From: a virus
Length of the DNA: 20,568 nucleotides
IMG/VR virus record: IMGVR_UViG_3300025840_004406
Location: 1 to 20,568 of that record
Direction: 5' to 3' (one strand)
The first letter of the stretch is position 1, and every line of letters begins with the position of its first letter. The notes below the pieces were generated by a model. The model was given only the letters and a program-made list of their open reading frames with translations, was not told where the DNA came from and searched no databases. The position numbers and the translations under genes were made by a program. This document shows positions 12,867-20,500 of the stretch, one piece after another.

Positions 12867-13444
12867 CGATAATAGGCGTTACTGGTATCTGTGTGATCAG
12901 TAATATCTTTAACGCCTTTAATCTCAGGCACTGCTTTCATAATAGTGTCTTCAACAACATGCTTTAATGTTGCATCAACAGCACTACATCCTTGACACCC
13001 GCCACCAAAACTGATAATGGCAACATCTTCATCTGTGATTTCAACAAGTGAAACTTCGCCGCCATGCATCTTTACCATTTCGTTTACATCATTGTATAGT
13101 ACATAATTAACTTTATCTGATAAAGTTGCATCAGGACCTACTTGAGGTAGTTTACTGTTAGGTGCTTTGATAGTAAGAGTACCACCTGCAAAGTCTTCAT
13201 CATAATTAATCAGTGCATCTTCTAAGTATTTTACACTATCAACCACTGCATATACATCAAGTGGACCAAACGACTCTTTTACATCTGTTTCTTTCACTGT
13301 GGATTCTTTAGCATAAGTTAATAATGTTTCGGCACGTGGTGTACCAGGCTTGTCCACAAACAATCTCACACCAATGGCTTCACTATTCTTGCTTAACAAA
13401 TTGCTGAGATATTCTCTTGCTGATTCTGTTACTGTTATATTCAT
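12863..13444 (-). CDS. nfuA: Fe/S biogenesis protein NfuA
   Basis: NfuA carries [4Fe-4S] clusters to target enzymes. This 193-aa protein has both E. coli-type domains. Residues 1-95 are a degenerate A-type domain without its cysteines ('GVRLFVDKPGTPRAE', 'TLTIKAPNS'). Residues 105-193 are an Nfu domain with C150 and C153 in 'ISFGGGCQGCSAVDATL', followed by 'VPEIKGVKDITDHTD'. Length and both motifs agree closely with the 191-aa E. coli protein, whose cysteines are at almost the same positions. The ATG overlaps the dCMP deaminase stop (ATGA). It is the last gene of the 15424-12863 unit. Confidence 0.95.
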   Translation of the reverse strand: MNITVTESAREYLSNLLSKNSEAIGVRLFVDKPGTPRAETLLTYAKESTVKETDVKESFGPLDVYAVVDSVKYLEDALINYDEDFAGGTLTIKAPNSKLPQVGPDATLSDKVNYVLYNDVNEMVKMHGGEVSLVEITDEDVAIISFGGGCQGCSAVDATLKHVVEDTIMKAVPEIKGVKDITDHTDTSNAYYR

Positions 13445-13848
13445 ACTTTTATTACCTCAATGCCACTGTCTATTAAAAATTGTTTGCCTGTGCCTTTTGC
13501 GGCTTGATATTCTTCTCGGTAGTACACAGTGACTATACCACTTTGATGAATAAGTTTAGCACATTCTATACACGGCAAATGTGTACAGAAGATTTCCGAA
13601 CCTCTGCTACTTTCATTGCTTTGTGCTACTTTAGCAATGGCATTTGTTTCTGCATGTAATACTTCAGGCTTGGTTTTACCGTCATGTTCACAATCGTTGT
13701 CCCATCCTGAGGGCATTCCATTATATCCTATACTTATGATACGTTTGTCTTTTACAATGATTGCCCCTACTTTAGCACGTTGAGCAGAACTCAGTCGTGC
13801 AAAACGTTCTGCAACATCCATAAATGCATTTATGAATTTATCTTTCAA
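13441..13848 (-). CDS. dCMP deaminase
   Basis: The enzyme converts dCMP to dUMP for thymidylate synthesis, as in T4 (gene cd). The 135-aa protein has the zinc site of the family: His65 and Glu67 in 'VLHAETNAI' and Cys93 and Cys96 in 'HLPCIECAK'. It also has the typical 'KVGAIIVKDKRIISIGYNGMP' opening, here in an uninterrupted match. The start is a TTG overlapping the upstream TGA (TTGA). The first Met codon at residue 10 would remove part of the conserved N-terminal helix. It sits between the APS-kinase-like fusion and nfuA. Confidence 0.93.
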   Translation of the reverse strand: MKDKFINAFMDVAERFARLSSAQRAKVGAIIVKDKRIISIGYNGMPSGWDNDCEHDGKTKPEVLHAETNAIAKVAQSNESSRGSEIFCTHLPCIECAKLIHQSGIVTVYYREEYQAAKGTGKQFLIDSGIEVIKV

Positions 13849-14627
13849 AGGTCGCCGTCCTTCCTCATTTGTTCTCTAATTTTTGTTGCACTAATTTCGT
13901 GTGTAGCATCATCAAACACTTCTTGTTCAATTTTATAACCAACACCACGACCATATGTAATGTTCATGATATTTGGCACAATGCTAATTTTAACTTTACC
14001 AGCAAATTTTACCAACTGCTCTTTTAGATTACTAACAACTGCCGCTTGATCAAACGGATTGCTATCATCTTTTGGCATGTCTCTGACCATTAGCCAAACT
14101 TGTCCATGTTTTGCTATTGCTCTATCAAACAGTGCTTGGTGTCCATCATGCCATGGTTGCCATCTGCCTAACATTTGTGTAGTTGGTGCTTTGTTGTCCC
14201 AAATAAATTTTTCGCCAATAATCCATGCAATCTTTTTAGCATCAACATCACCACGTTGACTTCTCACAATGTAACTGCAATCACCTACGTTGGGTCTTTC
14301 AAACACTTTGTTAGTGTCTTCAAACCTGCCTTCGGCAATGGTGTCTACCCATATGGTATAATCTGCACCAAATTCTTCACGAGCTTTATCAAAAGGACAA
14401 ACAAAATCTGCGATTGCAATTTTGCCTTCTTCTTCTGCACCTTCACAGAGCAGTTGCATTCTCTGTTTTTGTCTTAGTCTACCTTCGTCTGAAAAGTCCC
14501 AATCATTTGCATCACTGCGAACTTGATCAGCATTAAACCAAGCAACTTGATCTCCTAATATATTTACTAGTTCTTTTGCTAGGTACGTTTTGCCACTCCC
14601 TGGCAACCCAAATATTAATATTTTCAT
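13845..14627 (-). CDS. APS-kinase-like P-loop domain fused to a nucleotidyltransferase domain
   Basis: Two domains are visible in 260 aa. Residues 1-145 are an adenylylsulfate-kinase-like P-loop kinase with Walker A GLPGSGKT (7-14) and 'WFNADQVRSDANDWDFS' in the position of the APS kinase D-G-D-N-x-R segment. Residues 150-260 are an NMNAT/cytidylyltransferase-type domain with H160-D-G-H163 in 'LGRWQPWHDGHQALF' and the C-terminal 'ISATKIREQM' (I-S-x-T-x-I-R) motif. Similar fusions occur in marine phages as I recall. The product may be an activated sulfate, sugar or nicotinamide nucleotide; the substrate is unknown. It neighbours a DUF2061 gene, a family found near sulfate-activation genes. Confidence 0.75.
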   Translation of the reverse strand: MKILIFGLPGSGKTYLAKELVNILGDQVAWFNADQVRSDANDWDFSDEGRLRQKQRMQLLCEGAEEEGKIAIADFVCPFDKAREEFGADYTIWVDTIAEGRFEDTNKVFERPNVGDCSYIVRSQRGDVDAKKIAWIIGEKFIWDNKAPTTQMLGRWQPWHDGHQALFDRAIAKHGQVWLMVRDMPKDDSNPFDQAAVVSNLKEQLVKFAGKVKISIVPNIMNITYGRGVGYKIEQEVFDDATHEISATKIREQMRKDGDL

Positions 14628-14662
14628 TTTTTCTCTATTTTAATGTTTGTTCCTGGGTAGTA

Positions 14663-14776
14663 TCATTCCTTGACCCATTCCAAACATTTACCACAATTAG
14701 TACCAATCTTATTTACTAATTCTGGATTATCTTTGAGCATTGACTCTGTTATTCCATTACATATACAAATATACAT
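14663..14776 (-). CDS. 37-aa Bfd-like [2Fe-2S] mini-ferredoxin
   Basis: A complete short ORF begins three bases after the DUF2061 stop, with ATG at 14776 and TGA at 14663-14665. Its sequence matches bacterioferritin-associated ferredoxin. 'MYICICNGIT' gives the C-x-C at residues 4 and 6, and 'GTNCGKCLEWV' gives the C-x2-C at 28 and 31, the four Bfd cluster ligands. Cellular Bfd is about 60-65 aa; here the helical part between the two cysteine pairs is shortened and there is almost no C-terminal tail. Bfd normally reduces iron in bacterioferritin, so a phage version could mobilise stored host iron. It is too short for routine gene finding. Confidence 0.75.
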   Translation of the reverse strand: MYICICNGITESMLKDNPELVNKIGTNCGKCLEWVKE

Positions 14777-14778
14777 AA

Positions 14779-14991
14779 TTATTTCTTTACACCAAACCTA
14801 ATATGATTATACCAAAGTCTTTCGTGTGCATAATACAGCACAAATTTTATAACTAAGTCTGCAATAAAAACACCTCCAACTGCTTTAGGTGGTAGTCCAA
14901 AACCATAAGCAATTATTGCAGTTGTGATACTAGCAATAATTCTCCATGTGACTGCTTTTGCTAAGTGTCTAGACTTGGAAACATCTGTCAT
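14779..14991 (-). CDS. DUF2061 membrane protein
   Basis: This 70-aa protein fits DUF2061: 'SRHLAKAVTWRIIASITT' (K-A-x-T-W-R-x-x-x-x-x-x-T), a hydrophobic span, a second span around 'VGGVFIADLVIKFVLYY' and the terminal 'YYAHERLWYNHIRFG' (Y-Y-x-H-E-R-x-W). Two transmembrane segments are likely. The function is unknown; family members occur near sulfate-activation genes, and the APS-kinase-like fusion gene is two genes downstream. AAGGAT precedes the ATG, embedded in the cupin stop. Confidence 0.85.
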   Translation of the reverse strand: MTDVSKSRHLAKAVTWRIIASITTAIIAYGFGLPPKAVGGVFIADLVIKFVLYYAHERLWYNHIRFGVKK

Positions 14992-14992
14992 T

Positions 14993-15424
14993 TTATCCTT
15001 TGTATCGCTCGGTTAAATATTGTTCGTGCTGTTTCCATTCACCGTTATCTACAAATCCCCATTCTCTTAATTGGGGGCCTGGAATAAAAAGAGTCCAGCA
15101 ATCAACGCCAGGTTCCAACTCAATACGGTGTAGGCTACGACTGCCAGCAATGCGTCCTTGACCAGGGGACCTCCATTTTCGCTCGCCAGTCGCAAGGTGC
15201 TCCCAATAGCCACCTTTAAGGATAATAGTGCAATAAGGCCAAGGGTGATCATGTAAATCATCTGGGTCTCCTTTGTGAAAGTTGTGTAAGAAAATGTTAA
15301 ACGGAAACCATTTACGTTCTTTTAGAAACAAATAGTATCTCGTCAAGTAAGGTTCATTATCAAGTCTATCCATGATAACTCTCTTACGTCCTAATTTTTC
15401 CAGAAGTCTGAGTATAAAATTCAT
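14993..15424 (-). CDS. cupin-fold phage protein
   Basis: The 143-aa product has cupin motif 1 as 'GDPDDLHDHPWPYCTIILKG' (G-x5-H-x-H...G) and a later His in 'SRSLHRIELEPG' in the position of motif 2. The family glutamate of motif 1 is not evident. Similar short cupins, with an N-terminal basic helix followed by 'NEPYLTRYYLFLKER', are common in phages, and no reaction is known to me. The first ATG is preferred because this N-terminal segment is typical. A sigma70-like promoter lies six bases upstream and no Shine-Dalgarno is present. Confidence 0.75.
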   Translation of the reverse strand: MNFILRLLEKLGRKRVIMDRLDNEPYLTRYYLFLKERKWFPFNIFLHNFHKGDPDDLHDHPWPYCTIILKGGYWEHLATGERKWRSPGQGRIAGSRSLHRIELEPGVDCWTLFIPGPQLREWGFVDNGEWKQHEQYLTERYKG

Positions 15425-15430
15425 AATATA

Positions 15431-15458
15431 AGTATACGCTCTTTTAGTGTGATGTCAA
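15431..15458 (-). promoter_or_regulatory. sigma70-like promoter for the cupin operon
   Basis: TTGACA (15453-15458) and TATACT (15431-15436) on the minus strand with a 16-bp spacer. The promoter overlaps the last codons of the DUF6580 gene and its -10 box ends six bases before the ATG at 15424, so the transcript should be leaderless. Confidence 0.65.
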
Positions 15459-15914
15459 GTGTTTGCTGTTTGCAAATAATATCCTTACACTATCAAACAA
15501 TGCTAGGAACAGCATTGTGCTAACTAGCAATCTTACATCAAATAACATTGCTTCTGCTGTAAATGGTGCAAAACCATGCCCTGTAACGTACACAGATGCG
15601 TTTACAGCAACGTGCCAAATCAGTACACTCAATGCACCAGACACATAAATGTTCTTGTTAAAACTGCTTATAATAGGTGCTAGACCCATACACAAGTATA
15701 CAATAGGCATTACATCGTAGAATCCTAACACAATATCAGATAAGAACAATATTGATAAAGGAAAAAGTACTTGCGTCAACCTGTTTGTTATTAATTGAGG
15801 AATAAAAATGGCTGACGCAAGTATGGGTGTAAAATTATCGGGTAACCCGATAAACCTACTCACCAAAATTGCACCAAATAATAGTGCAAAACTACTTAGA
15901 TAATTGTACAACAT
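15444..15914 (-). CDS. DUF6580-family membrane protein (putative transporter)
   Basis: This protein is almost entirely hydrophobic, with five or six transmembrane segments over 156 aa. It has the family's signature 'SRFIGLPDNFTPILASAIF' (R-x-x-x-x-P-x-NFTPI-x-A-x-A-x-F) and 'FLSDIVLGFYDVMPIVY' (LSD-x-x-LG-x-x-x-x-x-P-x-VY). NCBI calls this family a putative transport protein, and its topology recalls ECF-transporter S components. I chose the ATG at 15914, preceded by AAGGAG; a GTG at 15947 would add 11 polar residues. It overlaps the cytidylyltransferase gene by about 20 nt. Confidence 0.7.
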   Translation of the reverse strand: MLYNYLSSFALLFGAILVSRFIGLPDNFTPILASAIFIPQLITNRLTQVLFPLSILFLSDIVLGFYDVMPIVYLCMGLAPIISSFNKNIYVSGALSVLIWHVAVNASVYVTGHGFAPFTAEAMLFDVRLLVSTMLFLALFDSVRILFANSKHLTSH

Positions 15915-16362
15915 CACTCCTTGTGTTTTCTTCTGCTTCAGCAACACGTCTTCTCAAACTGGTGCTACTAAAACTGTGGTCTCTACCATTGTAAATAATT
16001 TTGCTACCACGTTGTTTAGCAATGTCTTTACCGGTAAAGTCTTTATTCTTGTATTCGTCACCAAGTATACGAACATCAATAGGTAATGTGAGAAGCAAAT
16101 CAATGAGATCTTGTTCTGTTGAATAGATAACAATCTCATCTACGTATTTCACAGCACTTAATTGTATCTGTCTTTCAACAATGGTTTGCACAGGTTTGTT
16201 TTTACCTGCCCTATCTAGTGTAGGATCAGTCTGCAAACCCACAATCAAGTAATCACAATGTCTTTTTGCTTCTTCTAGCATAGTGATATGACCTGCATGT
16301 AGCAAATCAAATGTGCTACATGTAAATCCTATTGTGCCTACGCCTTTATAATCCAGTTTCAT
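15892..16362 (-). CDS. cytidylyltransferase (TagD/RfaE-C-like)
   Basis: The 156-aa protein has the nucleotidyltransferase fold of glycerol-3-phosphate and heptose nucleotidyltransferases. 'GFTCSTFDLLHAGHITMLEE' carries H-x-G-H at residues 22-25, followed by 'DYLIVGLQTD' and a late 'RDHSFSSTSLRRRV' at the position of the R-T-x-G-I-S-T-T-x-I signature. It would activate a sugar or polyol phosphate as a CDP (or ADP) derivative. The ATG at 16362 fits the domain start. The frame is open further upstream, but those residues lie inside the preceding gene. It overlaps that gene by 17 nt, which suggests a joint carbohydrate pathway. Confidence 0.88.
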   Translation of the reverse strand: MKLDYKGVGTIGFTCSTFDLLHAGHITMLEEAKRHCDYLIVGLQTDPTLDRAGKNKPVQTIVERQIQLSAVKYVDEIVIYSTEQDLIDLLLTLPIDVRILGDEYKNKDFTGKDIAKQRGSKIIYNGRDHSFSSTSLRRRVAEAEENTRSDVVQLSK

Positions 16363-17491
16363 TTTCAATACCCAATGTAATGTTTGGATTGGTGTTCTCA
16401 TTGACAAAATCAAACACATGTTGTACATGCTTGATGTCATCTTCATTTACAACTCTGGTTACTTCGTTTGCAAAGTGTAATTCAACACCGTTGTCAACTG
16501 CAAGTTTCAGCAACTCATACCTTCTAAATGGATTGTCTGGTAAACAATAGATACTGCATAACACAATACCTTCAACACCGTATCCAGTAATCATTTTTTC
16601 TAAGCCTGGGAACCAATTGAGATATTCATTTTCAAATTGATAGTCATTTATTTCAATGCCAAACTTATTTGTATATTGTGCAATTATAGCACGTTGCATC
16701 GGTAAGGGCAAGTGTTCACTCCACTTGCTGTTCCAACCTGCATAAGTGATCCATTTTTTAGTGGTGTCTATTTCACGTTTGTCATCACGTTCTCCAACAA
16801 ACCTAAAATAACCACCGGGTAGTTTTCTGTGATAATGTTGTCCTTTAGGAAGAATTCTGCCATCCATGCTCCAACGTGTGATCTCTGTGTCATTGTTGAA
16901 GTTACCGTGAATGTGATGTTGTTGAAACAAGTGTGCTTGTCCTGGATCTAGTGTTACAGGATAAACATGCTTACTGCATTCATCTTGAATCTTATCATAA
17001 TCCCATTGTTCTCTGTATGCATTTGCTGTGAGCTCATCAGATGTTTCCCAATCCATAATTTGCATACTGTTATTGCCATAGCATTTTGTAAATGGTGTCC
17101 AAATTGTTCTAAGACCTAAGCCATTACCTACCCATATACCTTGATGGAATGCCAGTAGTCTACCTACTTTTGCTTGATTAGGTATAACAATTCTCACAGT
17201 AAAGAATCGTTGCAACATCCAATCATCTTCATCTATAAGTCCAGGTACATAATCCCCAAAATATGAATCAATTCTAGATTGTAGTTCTTCTGTGTCAAAC
17301 TGCATTTGGCAATGTTTGCCCAGTTCGCTAATCTCTCTTGGTGAAAGAATTTCGTGTATTGTTTCTAGTTGTTCTATTTGAGGGAATTTGTCCTGTGCAA
17401 CGGACAGCCAATATGCAGGCCAATTGTGTTTTTCGAGATCGTAGTTGAGAGTTTGATTATCCCATCTACTATCTAATTGATTAATGCTCAT
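16346..17491 (-). CDS. 2OG-Fe(II) oxygenase fused to sporadic-carbohydrate-cluster (LIC12192-like) domain
   Basis: The 381-aa protein appears to join two families. Residues about 35-240 resemble PhyH-type 2OG-Fe(II) oxygenases: 'LAFHQGIWVGNGLGLRTIWT', 'NNSMQIMDWETS', 'GQAHLFQQHHIHGNFNN' with distal His195, and 'ITRWSMDGRI' with the 2OG-binding Arg206. The usual H-x-D is H116-Q-G here. Residues about 245-365 resemble the LIC12192 'sporadic carbohydrate cluster' family: 'WSEHLPLPMQRAIIAQYTNK', 'YQFENEYLN', 'VEGIVLCSIYCLPDN', 'GVELHFANE'. The two families are neighbours in bacterial clusters as I recall. The ATG at 17491 is preceded by GAGGA. It probably modifies a surface sugar. The oxygenase half is more certain than the second half. 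Confidence 0.7.
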   Translation of the reverse strand: MSINQLDSRWDNQTLNYDLEKHNWPAYWLSVAQDKFPQIEQLETIHEILSPREISELGKHCQMQFDTEELQSRIDSYFGDYVPGLIDEDDWMLQRFFTVRIVIPNQAKVGRLLAFHQGIWVGNGLGLRTIWTPFTKCYGNNSMQIMDWETSDELTANAYREQWDYDKIQDECSKHVYPVTLDPGQAHLFQQHHIHGNFNNDTEITRWSMDGRILPKGQHYHRKLPGGYFRFVGERDDKREIDTTKKWITYAGWNSKWSEHLPLPMQRAIIAQYTNKFGIEINDYQFENEYLNWFPGLEKMITGYGVEGIVLCSIYCLPDNPFRRYELLKLAVDNGVELHFANEVTRVVNEDDIKHVQHVFDFVNENTNPNITLGIENETGL

Positions 17492-17510
17492 ATTATAATT
17501 CCTCAATAAT

Positions 17511-17518
17511 GATAAATA
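17511..17518 (+). promoter_or_regulatory. late-type box GATAAATA before the PKD fibre gene
   Basis: Plus-strand NATAAATA in the 60-bp divergent gap, 33 nt before the ATG, followed by a GGAG at about 9 nt from the start. Location and spacing fit a late promoter for a virion structural gene. Confidence 0.55.
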
Positions 17519-17551
17519 CTTATTGTAAAATATCCGTTGGAGTAGAAATAA

Positions 17552-20500
17552 ATGGCACAGCATAAGGACTATGGTTTAATTGGTGCAGGTAGAAATCTGC
17601 AACTTGGTAAACTAGGACCCAAATTAGAAGGTAATGCAGATTCAGGTGCAATCACTGTGAGTTCTGCAGGTGGCACATTGTCTGTTATGCGAGGTGCTAA
17701 TGCAGAAAATTCTACAGATTTTGTAACCAAAGCACAACTTGATATAGTATCAAGTTCATCAGCAACAGACGGATTTAGTCTACAATTAGGCAACGTTGAT
17801 GCAAGTGGTGACGGCGATTGGCATATCACACCTAATCAAGGTGACTATGATGGCAACAGCAGTGTGCTTAGACAGGGTGCAATAACATCATTTACCAACA
17901 CTCACAATGTCTCAGAAGCAATTGACAAACTGAACGAAGCAGTTCTAAACGTATATAATAATACATTTGTGCGTGATTTAGATTTCACAGTTGATACTGA
18001 CACGGGCGGTAGCCCATTAGTCAGCACATTAACTATTACTGCCACAGGTAATGCTAATAGATACACAATTGATTGGGGTGATGGCAGTTCAACAACTGCT
18101 ACAACAGATAGCACTCCAACGCATACTTATACTGATAACACTAACTCACCATTTGATGTACAAGTTACAGCATTTAATAATTCAGGTGCTGGTGAGGGTA
18201 GTTCAGCAAGTTTAACAAAACAAGATTTCATTACATTATATACTGCTAACCCAGTTGCTGACTTTGACTTTTATGCGGCGGCAAGTGGTGGTTCAGCAGT
18301 GACATTTGTTGATGATGGTACAGCATTGTATTTTGAAAATACAACTACTAACATCGGCGATGCAACTGTACAATATACAATCGACTGGGGCGACAGTGAA
18401 GCAAACAGCACTATCACAAATGACAGTTTCCCAGGCGGTACAGCAGGTAGTAGACTTGCTCATACATTTACAACGTCAACAGAACAAGAGCAAAGTTATA
18501 CAGTATTACTGAGTTTAGACAGTCACAGTACTGCCGACCCAGCAGTAATACCTTCTACTACTACATCAACAATTAAAGTTTATGATACGCATACTCCAGA
18601 AGTGTCATTAGATGATAACAGTGGTATTAACGAACAAGCAACATCAGGACATGTTGTTACCTTCACAAACAACACTGAGAACACAATTGGTAGTTATGCA
18701 GATTACGGAATTCAATACAGATACAACTGGGGGGATGGCACCACAACTACAGTGAATGTAGGTAGCGGTAGTGATGGCGATACAGGTGACACAATCAGTC
18801 ACACTTATGATCTATCAGGTGCTCAACAAGCGGCAGGCACAGCAGTTGACTTTACAGGTAACTTGGAAGTTATCTCAAATCACAGCAGTTCACCATTTAA
18901 GAGTTCAGACTTCACTGTACACGTTGAACCAGATGTGAGAGCAACCATCACAGGTTCAAGTACAACTGCAAGCCTCAAGTCAAGCAATGACAGTGTAAGA
19001 ACTGTGTACAAAGGCACAGACTTGTCAGGAGACAACCGTGCTGTTCTTACTGTAGATAATACTACACAAAATGGTGATAGTTACGAATATGATTTTGGTG
19101 ATGGCAGTGCAAATGTCACTGTCACAGAAGCAAGTAGTGGTGCAGGTAGTGTAGCAGGTGCTAACATCACACACGATTACAGCAGTGCTTCAACAGGTAG
19201 CAAAACAGTCACAATGACTGCAAGTGGTACACCAGATCTTACTGCACAATCTGACAGTGATAGTTTCACAGTTGTTGTAGAAGATGTACCGGCCGCACCA
19301 GCAGGATTAAGTTCAAAAAGTATTACATGGAATACCTCAGCACAAGGTACTTCACCAAAACTGGCATCAGGATATAATGATGCAGGTTCAACAAGTTTAA
19401 CAGCAGGTGACAGTCTAAACACTTCGACTGTTATCAGAAGAGACAGCACTGTGGCAATTGACACATCAACTGTGGCAGATGCATATAACAGTGCAACTGG
19501 TACATTGAGTGCATTGTGGGATGGTAGCACAGATGGTAGCAAAGCATTCAGTACAGCAACTGGTGAAACAGGCACATTTGATAGCCTTGTTATCACATCA
19601 GAAGGTGATGCATACAGTGAGATAAGTTCAACAACTTATCCGCAAAACTTCTATCAAGTGTTTAGTGCTAAGATTTCAAACAGCATGGCAGATCAAGACT
19701 ATGGTGCTCACAAAGCCAAGTTAAGTCACGACGCAACAGGTGACACTAACGAAGTATTTGTGGTATACGATAACCTAACAACTACTCCAACAGTTGATAT
19801 CAGTGGTGCTTCTCTTGTAGAAGAAACACAAGGAACCTATCGTTATATTTCAGGCATACCATATTACAACACAGGTAGCCCACAGGTCAAAGTTGTGGGT
19901 GCCACAGTCACTAACTGGATAGGACAGGCTTACAGAGATACTGTACAAGTTTGGTTTAACAGTGATGGTACCAACTATGAGAGTACATCACAAGCGGCTA
20001 TCCAAGAAGAATACAGAAGTTATGCAGATATCAACGGTGCAGTAAGCATGTTGGCATCTGGTGTACCTACAGCAAACGTTGGTATTAGTTCAGCATACGC
20101 ATTAGGCAATGTCACAGTTGATATCACAACAAACAGCAACGTTAAATCAGTTGAAACAATCAAGTTCCAAATGCAAAACGTTAATGGTGCAGGTGCAATG
20201 AGTTCAGAAACTTCTGAGAAAATACAAGTTTATACAGCAACACCAACAGGATTAGATGCAGAAGAAATTGCAGTAAGCGACAGTCTTGGTGCTACATTTG
20301 ATGATGATGGTGTGAGAGTTACAGGATTTGGTGATGCATCAGATACTCCAGCATTTGATAACAGTGTGAACAACTACACTGCAAACGTTTGGAGTGGTGC
20401 AGAAACCATTGCAGGCACAAGTGAAGCAGTATGTAGATTTGGTAACCTTGTACATTATGATGTAGATCACAGTTCAGATTGGTTACCAGTAGGTCCAGAC

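Noticed and set aside
15463-15648. Plus-strand 61-codon frame downstream of the plus-strand AATATAAGTATACG
   Set aside because: No ribosome-binding site and an Asn/Thr/Ser-rich shadow composition; antisense transcription is possible but not a coding claim.
16363-16446. N-terminal extension of the cytidylyltransferase
   Set aside because: The extra 28 residues are in the shadow of the upstream gene; the nucleotidyltransferase fold begins at the ATG at 16362.
17492-17563. N-terminal extension of the oxygenase fusion reaching across the divergent promoter region
   Set aside because: It would overlap the start of the PKD gene on the other strand, whereas the ATG at 17491 has a clear GAGGA.
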